Positions 24,501 through 35,337 of a DNA stretch of 64,000 bases are shown piece by piece. The stretch's first letter is position 1. Each line of letters starts with the position of its first letter. The stretch spans positions 6,324,001 to 6,388,000 of the forward strand of contig CM073323.1 of assembly GCA_037043015.1 (NCBI GenBank), in the 5' to 3' direction. The notes beneath the pieces were generated by a model. The model was not told the DNA's origin. It worked only from the letters and a program-made list of their open reading frames with translations, and made no database searches. Made by a program: the position numbers and the translations under genes. Origin of the DNA: Bryum argenteum (taxonomy: Eukaryota; Streptophyta; Bryopsida; Bryales; Bryaceae).

Positions 24501-26354
24501 ATCATTGAAGAAAATGCAGAGAGAGACCATCTTTCACGAGATGAAACCTTAAAGGTTTGTTCCTTGCTTAATAATATCTACTTTGACACTTGGTTTCTGG
24601 TAGGCAATTGAAAGCAGTCTTTTCTTATAGTTGTACTTTCTAATCTAGTATTGTCTTTGTACATAATCTTACGGCTCATTAATGCGAAATTTGCAGATGT
24701 TAAAAGACTTGGTAGCTCGAAACATTAAAGATGCATTGCAATTGGTGATCACGACCCACGCAATTGGGGGTGGCTACAGGAGAAGTACAAGTGATAAGTT
24801 AGTCCTTCAAATAGAAAACAAAGGGATAAGTAGTGAAGGAACTAAGAAGTCCATCAACGATACTCACGTTGAGTACGCTCTTATCATCGATGGGCACTCC
24901 TTAGCCTTCATTCTGGCAGAAAGTGATTTACAAGAGCTATTTATACAAGTTTGCCTAAAGTGTGCATCGGTCCTCTGCTGTCGTGTTTCACCCCAACAAA
25001 AGGCCCAGGTGACAAAACTTGTTCGCAAGGGATTGGGTCAGAACCGGCTTTGCCTTGCGATTGGGGATGGGGCCAATGATGTTGGTATGATTCAGGCTGC
25101 CAATGTTGGAGTTGGCATCACAGGAGTTGAAGGTGCTCAAGTACGTCTTCTATAATAAATAATTTACCACATGGATAAGAGAGTCCTGACTTTGTTGAGG
25201 CATTATACAAGTGTAGTTTCTCTATAGGTTTTTCTAATGACTAGAACTAAAGTAACCAACTCTCACAGCATGTGAAAGGTGATTCCATCTAAAAAAATTC
25301 TGTATGCTCCATAACTGCAAGTATCCTTCACACACTGCAAGTACCTACCACATCTGCTGGTATGAAGCTAAAGGTGTATCCTGCTTGAACTACAGGCTGC
25401 AATGGTTGCTGATTATGCAATTGGTCAGTTTCGATACTTGGAGCGGTTACTCCTTGTACACGGGCACTGGTGCTACCGGCGCATTTCCTTGATGGTAAGT
25501 TGGCTACCTGTTGCACCTGTTTTGAAACAGAGGACGGAATGAGTTGCTCGCTCGTTTCGCAACCAGCACCATTCATACATGTACTAAAATAGGGTCTCAT
25601 CCTGCAGATATTGTATTTCTTTTACAAAGTGTGCCTTCTTGGCTGGATCTCATTCTACTCAAACATTGTAGCGCATTTCTCTGGGCATCCACTCTACAAC
25701 GACTGGTATGCATCATTTTACAATACCGTGTTTACAGCACTACCAATTTTGGTGGTGGCAGTAATCGACCAGGACGTGACGGCTGCCCAGGCAATGAAGT
25801 ATCCTGAGCTATATCGAGCGGGGCAGAGGGGTGAGCTCTTCTCCACGAAAACGATTTCCCGGTGGCTGTTGAGTTCGTTGTACTGTTCCATCGTTATCTT
25901 CTTCTTCCCAGCGTTGGTGATCGGCTTGAGTGCCTTCCGCTCGGATGGTCAAGTTGGAGCTCACCAGGATTATGGACAGGCCATGTTCCATGGGCTTATT
26001 CTTGTTCCTAATCTTCAGCTCTTTTCAGCAATCCATTACTTAACATGGATCCACCATGTGGCCATCTGGGGCAGCATTAGCATCTGGTATATTTTTGTGC
26101 TTGTATATGGGGCTCTTCCCTATAGCTTGTCAACGGTGGCGTACATGGAATTTTTGGAGGTCCTGGCCCCTGCAGTCAGCTTCTGGCTCCTCCAACTTCT
26201 AGTAGTGATTGTTGCCTTGTTGCCCGATATTGCCTCCCGCAGCTTCATGTGGATGTTCCAGCCGACGGACTATGAGATCGTTCTTGAAAGTGAGAGACTT
26301 AAAGCCCAGCCTGCTGAAGACCGGAATGGCCACCACTGCGTCGGGCTTTTGTAA
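21578..26354 (+). pseudogene. P4-ATPase (ALA-type phospholipid flippase), probably non-functional
   Basis: Exons inferred at 21578-21741, 21941-22413, 22657-24317, 24443-24554, 24697-25140, 25396-25494 and 25608-26354; from the third exon on, all joins keep frame. P4 landmarks are present: TTKYTWLSFLPRSLFEQYRR, the actuator NLDGETNLK, PISLYVSME, the phosphorylation loop CDKTGTLTCNQMDF (Asp at about 23323), GDGANDVGM (about 25065), and a C-terminal membrane region beginning LYFFYK. Flippases move lipids to the cytosolic leaflet at Golgi, endosome or plasma membrane. Two defects show. Codon 23926-23928 is TAG where the family has the Lys of the ATP-contacting KGA motif (RLLLIC*GADSV). In addition, the reading frame of exon 1 cannot be joined to the TTKYT frame of exon 2 by any AG acceptor I could find. 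A conserved-looking frame also continues past the stop to 26631. A young pseudogene is most likely; assembly error is the alternative. ALA3- to ALA12-like rather than ALA1- or ALA2-like. Confidence 0.8.
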
Positions 26355-28278
26355 GATACAAGATGAGCAAGCCCATCAACTCACATCGGACAGCTCTGAT
26401 GAATGTACCTCCTTTCGTGACGATGAAGAAGAATGCCTCGTTGCATCGGGAAATTGTCTCACTGATGAAGAGCATGTGAGATTGAACTCCCAAATCCCGC
26501 GGAAATGGGCTATCGACTTCTATCTCAAATCACTTGTGGCCTCAGCGACAAAGCTGAAGATTCACCAAGAAAAGAACCTAGAGCAGCATCCGACCCTTAC
26601 GCAAGTGGCCTCGTGTTACGCCAGAGCCTAGAATTGATGGAATGGAGACCTACAAATGGCTACCACGAATGAGTTACAACTTGGTCTAGATCAATGGACG
26701 CAGTTCGTACTTTCTTTTGCTCTTTCCCAACTGAAAGGGATTCTTGAGCAGATTCGATCAGGGGCATCATCTCTTAAGAAAACTTTCGCAAAATTCATGA
26801 GTCGCTTTACAAGTGTCTTAATGCTATATACGACAAATTTGTGAGCTCCAATCTCTGGATTAGGTCCCAATGTATAAGCGCACAATCCTACAGTGTTGGA
26901 TTTAATACACTTGACAGGCTTACACTTGCACGGCTACGACTATGATATTCGAGCTCGGATGATATTCAGGTCGCTTCAATCCAGGTGAACTTTCCCCTTG
27001 CTCAGCAGTGTAATGCCTGGTACATTCAGAAAACAATTGTATGCCGTTAGGTGCAGCAACATATGGATTGGAAAGGGGCGTAAGGCTGAATATGAAGACA
27101 TGATGTCTGCTATTTTGGGTTCCGCTCGGAAGAAGTTTCATACCTATTAGTGTGAGAAACATGATTCTTGAAGTTAAGTTAGTCCTTTTTGTGACTGGAA
27201 ACATCGCGATTAACTCCGAAATTTTGATGTCCTTGTAGCCTCAACAGGTGCATCATCCCGATGTGGAACCTGCAATAGGAATTTACTTTCAGGAAATGTA
27301 TTGGAAATCAGCAGTTATGTTCAATTATGATCTTACACGACTTCTTGTCACAACAATGAAGAATAAAGAAATATGTTGGAATGTATCTGATGTCATCAAC
27401 GTTAAGCAGAACCAGTCGAAGAGCTTACTTCAAATACTCCGCTTGTCGCAGCCCTCTTGACTCCCTGGGCAGAGTGGATAAATGATCAAGGTGGTGATCA
27501 TTCTGGAGGCAATATCTGCAAGGTGACTACAACATGCATAACTCTACATTTGCTGGCTCAAAAACCAATAGCCGATCGGGCTGGTTCAAAGCTGGAGAGG
27601 CTGAATGCAGGCATGAGAATTGCTCATTGCTTTATATCCCAGCTGAACACAACTACGCACTTATTGCGGACAGAACTCATAAGATGGCATTCTTAACCGT
27701 GAATACTATAAGGTTTGTAGACAAGGTTCTATCATGACTTGGGCATTTGCTTTGATCGACTAAAAGCACCATAGTAAAGCCTGGACCATACGCAATAAAA
27801 TTTTGATGAATGTGAATTGAAGAATCTAAGATTTCGCTGTGCTTCAATCCTCTGCTGTCGGCTGAGGATGTATTAGTTTCCCAAGTCATGCTCTGACATT
27901 TTTTGTGATTCAAGTAAACGAGAACAGGTCTTTCGCTAGCATATTGTTACTGCATGAAGCTTTACTACAGACCATATTAGAGTCTATTGCCATCCTGTAA
28001 ATTTTCCTAATTGGGCAAGGGTGCGAGTGTAGAGTCTAGCCTAAATGACAAGATCCACAGAATGACAAACTCATGTCGGGTGACTGTCGATGTCGCGCCA
28101 GGCAACGATTCCATTTGTGATGTCTTTCTGTAACCACCAACAAAATCGTGTTGTGTATACTCCATTTGATAATAAATAAGCTATCATCTCTGTTGCGATG
28201 CTTACACGAACTACGGGAAAAATGTGTTCATAGATTTACCGTCATGTTAATGAGTGGACTACTGTGGCAATTTGTTCC
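26355..28278. other. Intergenic, no recognised gene
   Basis: 26355-26631 is a frame that could be the original C-terminal extension of the flippase (acidic, with DSSDECTSFRDDEEE), displaced by a frame change. From 26632 to 28278 several short frames exist on both strands but none shows a domain, a repeat or convincing splice-joined coding. Confidence 0.4.
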
Positions 28279-30363
28279 TTAATCACATGTAGGCGCACGA
28301 TCAGATACATCGGTGTTGAAAAAGTTCACAATTGCACAGGCCTTCTCAACAGACAAGTCCGTCATCTGCAGAATTTCTCGTTCACTTGCATTTGCCACAT
28401 CCTGAATACAACCAATACCCGCTAGGAGCTGCCACAGTGGTGTTAGTCAGGAACCGAAATAAGCATCTACTAACAACTCAGTGAAGATGACGAAGAAACC
28501 GGCGGAGCCGATGTAAAGTTCAATATATCATCCCAGCTTAGGTGTACGATTAGTGAGACTTAACAGAGTTTGCGTCATGTGTATCCAGTCCCCAAATCGA
28601 AGTGATGGCTGTCACATAGGCTTCATCCGTTGAAACAAAACTTTCTCTCTGCAAAAAAATTAGGACAGATCATTTTAGAAGTAAAGCATGCAGTAGGCAC
28701 GGAGTATGCTACGGTTTTCACTCACAACCAAAGATGACCAGCAACAACTTCTACTTAGACGTTCTTTTGAAGCAGATTCTTGAAGTAGACTTAACATTAT
28801 CTAACGCGAAATTGATCACAATAGTGAAGGTCTTCAGTGCGCAACTGGCTTAACTAACTCATTCACTTGATCTAACACTGAAGTGTACCTGGTGTTTTTC
28901 GTAGTCTGTTCTGCCCTGGCACTTGAGTTCTGCCAACGGACGAAGAACTCTCATGTAAGACCTCAAATTTTATTTTTGAAAACTAATTTATCTCTATGCC
29001 GGTGCATTAACGGAGGTCACTGAAGTAATAACCACTTGCATGTAAACCTTCTTCTTAAACCATGACGTTCTCTGTAACAATTTGCAAAGAACTTAGGGCT
29101 TATGACCAGTTCACTCTCGTCAACTCTTGAGAACAATCAGTACCTGCGTGTCCTCGCACGAGCTCTATCATCATCTCTCCAGCCATCGTTTCATCTCGTA
29201 ATTGAAGAAGAGGTGTTTTATCCGACTCCACAAAACTGACATGACCGCCACGAGTGGGGAAGGCTTAGAGGTCAACGAGATGGAAAGTCAACGTCCGGCC
29301 ACTCTTCAAAAACTCTCCCAAGTATTATCGAAAATGTATGTTGTGAACTCGATGATGTGAGTAATGAACGTAAGATTCTCTGATTAATTACTTGAAGTAG
29401 GCGTCATTGAAAGCAGAATTCTCGTCCTCGGAGCTGACAGTGATTAGAACGTAAGAAGTTTGGAATATACTTCCGATTCGAGCGACGCTGCAAGTGTCAG
29501 GTTGTTCAGATACACTTAGGTTCAGAGCCTACAATACCGCTCCATGTACATCTTCACAAATTTCTTAGCATGTCCATCTCGCGAAATATAGTTAACTTTT
29601 CACCTAGTTTTTGATTGCAGAAAACGGAAGTAAAAATTCGAAGAAAGGAACAGAAGGAAGAGCTTGACCGTTTCCACAGGTTAGGGGATGTTCCGCAAGC
29701 CACATTCGTAACAACGATGAAGGCAACTGTAGACCCCGAGGCGACGGTCGCAATGAAGTCCTGCACCTCGACCCTCGCATGCGACATCCAACACTCTATC
29801 AAAAAAGAGCGGCTTACGGAAGGATGAATATGTTAAGGTTAAATCATCTAGATCCGATTGAAAGACTAGTGACGAAAAAACGGAGCATTGCTATTTTCAC
29901 AGTATATGAACTGCGTTTCTAGTGTCCTCACAATGCGTTCCACTTTGCTTTCTGTTACTTAAGCACGAACAGAGAAGAGATTGGAAAATATATTACAACG
30001 TTGAAAAACTTGCAACAAGGAGAACAAGGAAATGCCGATCGGCCAAGCTCTTTAGGACTCCAAGATTTGGTTGCGATACTCCATTGTTAGTTGCTCCATC
30101 GTTGTGATACTAATCAGACGTAATCAATGTACTCTGGAAGTTATCAAATGCAGACAATTTGTCACAACTCCCTGCACCAGAGCGTCGTCCGCGAAGACAA
30201 CAAATATATGAAAAGGTGAGAATGCGGAGCTGACCGGCGTGGTAGAAGAGGCCGGAATGATCTTGAGATTACAATGCGAAGCTCGCAACAGTGACTCCAG
30301 GGCGGGCATGAGGTGCAAGTGCGCATCTCGCCATGAGGTGGTGCAAAGCCACACTCCCGCCAT
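28279..30363 (-). CDS. FAAP24-like protein, XPF/ERCC1 superfamily (approximate model)
   Basis: Exons on the minus strand. The last three are secure: 28961-28889, 28648-28565 and 28428-28279, in phase. Earlier coding blocks lie at about 30363-30170, 29487-29392 and 29263-29144; their joins are not resolved. The 3' end encodes a helix-hairpin-helix repeat (ANSLLAGIGCIQDVANASER, then ILQMTDLSVEKACAIVNFF) that aligns with the FAAP24 C terminus (IQQLSNASIGEL, then IHAFF). Upstream blocks also follow FAAP24 order: PFHIFVVFADDALVQG (compare ILYVTEADLVAG), SYVLITVSSEDENSAF and LRDETMAGEMMIELV (compare PVASQMEASCLVIQLV). FAAP24 partners FANCM, binds branched DNA and supports interstrand-crosslink repair. 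An ERCC1-like identity is the alternative, though the pseudo-nuclease order favours FAAP24. The start is the ATG of MAGVWLCTTSW. Confidence 0.55.
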
Positions 30364-30687
30364 GCCCGGAAATTCAAACGACAAGAACAACTAGCGCTAA
30401 AGAGCATCGGCCGTTCTTTACTACCGTATCCGTGACAACTTTCAAGTGTATAAACCTTTATAACGCCAGCAGTGTGGAAAATACACTGACAAACAAGGGG
30501 TCTAAGGGTTAAGGCCCTCCCACCTAGGCTTTGTTAAGAGTAAACATCAAAATTTAAGACCTACACAATTATGGAGAATTCCCTTCTTCTTCAGAAAACC
30601 CTCATCAAATAGGTTTGTAAAATTGACATAAATAGTGGCTTCAATTACGTAATGGCTCCTCAAGAGCCACATCAACTAAGACCACTC
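30364..30687. other. Short intergenic gap
   Basis: Presumed 5' region of the FAAP24-like gene. 30500-30515 holds a lone AAGGGTTAAGG word resembling the TTAA-family terminus; no partner end was found. Confidence 0.4.
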
Positions 30688-31373
30688 TTAACCCTTATCC
30701 AAGCCGAATGTCGAAAATCGCCATTTCGCCATAACTTCTTCACCTGCAGTATGTGTTTGAAGAAATCACTTGGGATGGGCCCCAAATCAAGTCTAGTTTG
30801 TGTGGTAAAAATTGCAAATCTGGACAATGGATTGTACATAAATGGCATGCATTTTAGTGAAGGCAGCTCTTGTTTCTGAGTTTTCAAACATGGGGCATGT
30901 TTTGCAATTGGGTGGCAATTATGGGAAATAAAAAAGATGTTTTCATGAAATATTTTCACATAATCATGATCTTGAGATGGAGGGTAACAACTTTCTAGTA
31001 AGATTGATTTTGATTCACCATTGCAAGGTCATTATTTGACAAATTTTTCTCATGGGTTTCTTTTGTTTAAGGGTGTTATTGAGATGAACATCTTTGTAGG
31101 TAGTAACTTTTTGTTTGCAATAAGTATATTGGTAGCATTTTCACTTTGAAGTGAAAATCTTGAGAACTTGTGATGTTTTATGGGTACTAATAGGTTACGA
31201 TCTTGCAATCTATGAGGCCTCATGACTTAAAATTTGACCCACATGATGTACGATATGTATAATACAATATTGTACGGTTGAGATTTTAATACCTTATATA
31301 TGTTTCTATTTATGACACTTTTTTGACAATGTGTTCTTTTCTCTATCAATAATTTAAATCATTTAGAGGTTAA
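30688..31373. mobile_element. TTAA-flanked TIR element, family 1 copy B (686 bp, internally deleted)
   Basis: Bounded by TTAACCCTTATCCAAGCCG and ...CATTTAGAGGTTAA. The interior matches copies A and C (CAAGTCTAGTTTGTGTGG, ATGCATTTTAGTGAAGGCAG, CAATCTATGAGGCCTCATGA). About 280 bp of the middle present in the other two copies (the part around ATCTCCTTCAT.CACC) is missing. It is non-coding. Confidence 0.7.
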
Positions 31374-31413
31374 GTGCTCAAAACTTGAGAATTTTTATAA
31401 TTTTGGTGCTTCC

Positions 31414-32338
31414 TTAACCCCTAAAAATCCAGGAAAGCCGATTCGGTTTTCTGAGATTTCGGGCAGCTCATTTTAAGCATTTAAACTGATATTTTTGCCT
31501 AAGATTTTTATTGGGTGCTCCACATACAAATGTGTGTATGTGGTAAAATTTTCAAAGTCAAATTTTAATTTTATAACCTTCATCTAGAAATTTTAGGTTT
31601 CAAGTCCAAATCGGGCGCTTTTAAAATAATTTTTTTAATTTTTTTAGAAATATGTTCATTACCAAATTACTATTCAAATTCCAATGTGTCCGAAGTCAAA
31701 AAGTTTACCAATTTTACAAGGGCAGCCTCCAAAACTTTCAAAAACAATCTTCACAATTTCTAGTAATTTTACAATTTTTCTTTCAAAAATTGCCAAAATT
31801 CGAGATTTTGGATTTTTTCCAAGATTTTTTTCAAAATTCACATTATCATAAATGCACCTTCTCACCGTCGAGATTTTTCTCAAACTAAATATATCATACG
31901 TGGTGCTTGTTTTACTATATGGTTGTTTTTAGACCTTCTTTCATAAAATATTTTACATTAAGGTCAAAAAGTGGAATTGGTCTCTAAAATTTTGCATGAG
32001 CATAACCAACTTGATTACCTACATGAAAAAAAATGAGGGAAAAATATTTGGAATAACAATCATCAAGTTGCCCTTGGCACCATTTAGACAATGCCTCTCA
32101 CGCAGTGGCAAAAAAAAAGTGTTGGTCAAACTTTGATTGTTATGATCTCACAAATGAAAAACATCCAACGGTTGAAATTTTGACCAGTCCTTTGTATACA
32201 AGTTAGGTACAAGATCTTACGGTTCAAAGTCTAAAACCAGAAAAAAAGTTTCTCCATTTCCCCATCTCCCAACGAAGGTGAAAAATGGCAGTTTTTGGTT
32301 CTGGAGGTCGAGGAAACCCCTGGATTTTTAGGGGTTAA
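31414..32338. mobile_element. TTAA-flanked TIR element, family 2 (925 bp)
   Basis: Perfect 20-bp ends: TTAACCCCTAAAAATCCAGG and its complement. The first 12 bases equal those of family 1, but the interior is unrelated (AT-rich, with TTTTTCAAAATT-type runs), so it is a second family that shares the terminus and probably the same transposase. It begins only 40 bp after copy B ends. There is no coding capacity. Confidence 0.8.
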
Positions 32339-32432
32339 CAAGTGCCTACTATTGCTAAAAAAAGTTGTTCTCCCAAATATATGCTAATATTCTTTTGTCC
32401 TTCATGTTTGAAGTATTATCCAACAATTCTTT

Positions 32433-32695
32433 GGTATCAATGCAGTGGTGATCTTCTCCATAGTCGTCTTTCATGGAGCAGGAATCAAATCGAATGTTGC
32501 AACCAGTGCGCTCGTCTCATTATCCAACATGAGAGGTGTATGTCAATTTCCTATATTGCTCCTATTGCTGCGGCTTCTAATTTGTTATCATATCACTTTC
32601 TAACAAGGTTTTCATTTGTAGGTTCAATAGTCGCCTCATCTCAGATGGACATGAAAGGACGCAAGTATTTACTCATCACGAGCTTCGTAAGCATG
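32433..32695 (+). pseudogene. Captured plastidic glucose transporter exon-intron-exon (in C2)
   Basis: 32433-32535 encodes GINAVVIFSIVVFHGAG, IKSNVATSALVSLSNMRG, then a GTGTAT donor. 32622-32695 follows a TTGTAG acceptor and encodes GSIVASSQMDMKGRKYLLIT then SFVSM before a GTATGT donor. Joined across a phase-1 intron of 86 bp, this is the helix 7-8 region of plastidic glucose transporters (pGlcT/SGB1-type, major facilitator superfamily), including the conserved GRK loop. The rest of the gene is absent, so it is a fragment with its intron retained, meaning genomic rather than mRNA-mediated capture. It lies inside the composite element repeated inverted at 5.1-8.0 kb. Confidence 0.75.
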
Positions 32696-33552
32696 GTATG
32701 TTCAACGTCTTTCAATAGCAACAATGTATGGATTACCCCATGGCACTGAAAGACTCTTGGATGTGTGCAGGCTAAGACTAATGCTTGCTGCAACTTCTAT
32801 ATTGTTATAATATCACTTTCTAACAAGGTTCTTTCCAGCACGCTCAATAAAGGCCTCACCTCAAGTTATTTGGCAATCGTTATTGATTTATGTGAAGTCG
32901 TCAAAATCACAATGAGTATAAACGCGCCCTTTGTCTTCTTACTTTTATGGTTGAGTAGTCGACATTTCCTTTGGTCATCACTTTTTGCAGTATTGTGGCA
33001 TCCTTGTTTATCCACTAGCCATGCATCTTGTTGCCTTCGAAGTCGTTCCTTCTGCGAGTTAGTAATCAGTCGAGGAATTGAGAAGCAATCGTAGTGATCA
33101 ATATGGATTTTCGAGCTACAACCAAGTTACATTTGGTTGAACTCCGACTTGGGCTAAGGTGGGCACGGGTATAGGGCCCTTAGTTCATCTTCTTCAGTCT
33201 AGCCAAGGTCCAAGGTCCAATGGCCAAGCTGAGGGTTTAAAGGTGGCATATTTAGTGAATGTCATAAAGGCCCTTTCGAGGTTGTCTTATCAAACAAAAT
33301 TCCTATTCATTTGTTTGACACAATTTAGATTAGATATACATCTAAGTGTAAGACATCATCAATGTCTCAAATCTACATCTCATCTAAATTGTGTCTGATA
33401 AATGAATAGGAACTTGGTCCCATAAGACAATGTTGTGCCTTTCAAATACAAACCCGAAATAGAACGAACTATTCTTGCTATTTCTATCATAATGTGGAGA
33501 GATAACATAGTTAAGTTGTTGCCTATCATTGTTCAATTGATGTTTGTCAATG

Positions 33553-34532
33553 TTAACCCCTAAACGTCCCTAGTGTCGAAAAACGACATTTTGGATGAAG
33601 GGCAGAAACTTTGAAGAGCCATAACTTCTTCATCCAAACTCCGTTTTTGACGAAATCACTTGGGTTCGGTCACAAATCAAGTCTAGTTTATGTGGTAAAA
33701 ATTTCAGACTCATAAAATATAGTATGAATAAATGGCATGGATTTTAGTGAAGGCAGCTTTTGTTTTTGGGTTTTCAAACATTTGGCATGTTTTACCATTG
33801 CAAGCCAATTATGTGAAATCTAAAATAGTTTTTCATGAATTTTTTTTCATAGATTTAATATTTAAATGCATCCCAACAACTTTGTAGTTGGAAGTTTTTG
33901 ATCTAGATAACTTTGGTATTGGCTTTGCAATGATGTTTCTACAATGAAAAAAGTGAAAAAATGGATGATTTTTGAAGAGCTATATCTCCTTCATTCACCG
34001 TTAGATTTTGACTTTATTTTTTGGGATAGATTCCAATTATAGTCTATCTTTAGTGGTAGAAACCTTGACCCAATCGAGGATATATTGAAGAAAAGGGATG
34101 GCTTTGAGTGCGAGGGGTCTAGTTTTGGACTATTTTTCCTTTGAATTTTTTTTGGCAGTTTTCACGACTACAAGGCTATTATTTGAGCCAAGATTTTTTT
34201 TTTGATGAATTTTTTTGGTACAAGAGTGTCTTTGAGATGAAGATGAACAACTTTCTAGTCGCTGATTTTTTTATTGCAGATTTCATGTTGGTAGTATTTT
34301 CACTTCAAAGTGGAAATGATGGTATTTTGTAGCTTGTTTTGCGCACTAATATGTTATGATCTCGCAATCTATGAGGTCCTATGAGTCAATTTTTGGTCCA
34401 CATGATATACTACAAGTCTATTACAAGTTTGTATGGTTGTGATCTGAATAGCTTATCTTTATTTTCATCTATATCACTTTTTTTGAAAATGAGTTTTTGG
34501 CTAAAAATACCCCAAGGACGTTTAGGGGTTAA
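33553..34532. mobile_element. TTAA-flanked TIR element, family 1 copy C (980 bp)
   Basis: Ends are the perfect 17-bp inverted repeat TTAACCCCTAAACGTCC. The interior is homologous to copies A and B. It interrupts copy C2: the paralogous uninterrupted site at 5198-5210 in C1 reads AATGTTAAGTTGATG with a single TTAA (5202-5205), whereas here ...AATG-TTAA-element-TTAA-GTTCATG... shows the TTAA on both sides. It is non-coding. Confidence 0.85.
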
Positions 34533-34644
34533 GTTCATGTTTGTCACCCTTAAGTTGATATTTGTCACTCTTGAGTTGATGTTTGTCACTGTCTTCAAGA
34601 TTGGCTTTTCTATTTAGTTAGTGCATGCATGTATGAAACTGAAG

Positions 34645-35337
34645 TTAAGTCCATGACAACTATATTATTAGCAACGACTTAGGGTATCTTATCTATTTTT
34701 TTACTTTTAAGAGTAAAATTAGCAACATTGCTACATATATATTTATACGTATATCTTCGAACCACATAATATATTTCTATTTGTAGATTGTATTGTTTAC
34801 TTGAGAGTAAGGGTGTAGTTATTTTCTACTGTTTTAAACCTTTGCTATCAACATGGTTGGAGTCTTTTCTCTTACTTTCGAGCACAAAATTCCTCATCAC
34901 TAGTTGCTTGTGGAGCTCTCGATGTTTGTTGTTGCCTCGGCTCGGCTCCAATTTTAGTTAGTGCTAATGGTTCAAATTTGGACCACACAATCTACGTGAA
35001 CAAAGATAAACTTGTTTGAACAACCTCTTGTGTTCCCTTCTCGTGGGGAAGGAAGAGCGAGAGGTTGTGCAAACAAATTTAGCTTTGTTCACGCAAATTG
35101 TGTAGCCCAAATTTGAACCATTAGCTCTAACAAAAATTGGAGCCGATATTGTTTACAGGAGGCAACAACAAACATTGAGAGCTTGACAAGCCTTTATTGA
35201 TGAGGAATTTTGTGCTCAAATCTAAGAGGAAAGACTCCAACCATGTCGATAGCAATGTTGCTAAATTTATCCTTAAAAGTAAAAATATAGATAAAATACC
35301 CTAAATCATTGCTAATAATATAGTTGTCATGGACTTA
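34645..35337. repeat. Long hairpin (fold-back) of C2
   Basis: The left arm begins AAGTCCATGACAACTATATT and the right arm ends with its complement. The arms match through GCACAAAATTCCTCATCA and its complement to a centre near 35050 that carries TTCAAATTTGG inverted repeats. The right arm lacks about 100 bp of the left (about 34743-34842). A transcript crossing it would form an almost continuous duplex of about 200-300 bp. Confidence 0.75.

Larger units (their letters stand above)
32433..35337. mobile_element. Composite fold-back / Pack-type element, copy C2 (inverted relative to C1)
   Basis: 32.54-33.55 kb is the reverse complement of 6.96-7.98 kb. Matches include the glucose-transporter exon, the block around ATGAGTATAAACGCGCCCTT, GGGCACGGGTATAGGGCCC and CATCTCATCTAAATTGTGTC. 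34645-35337 is a long hairpin matching the C1 hairpin. The 33553-34532 segment is a later insertion. In C1/C2 numbering the minus strand at 33093-32900 keeps a similar basic peptide in both copies (with HKSKKTKG.FILIV), a possible second captured fragment that I do not recognise. No transposase is present. Confidence 0.7.

Noticed and set aside
26209-26631. Separate small gene downstream of the flippase
   Set aside because: Overlaps the last flippase exon in another frame; more likely the displaced original C terminus than an independent gene.
30124-30407. Two overlapping independent minus-strand genes
   Set aside because: Only the frame starting MAGVWLCTTSW continues the FAAP24-like pattern; the other is a shadow.
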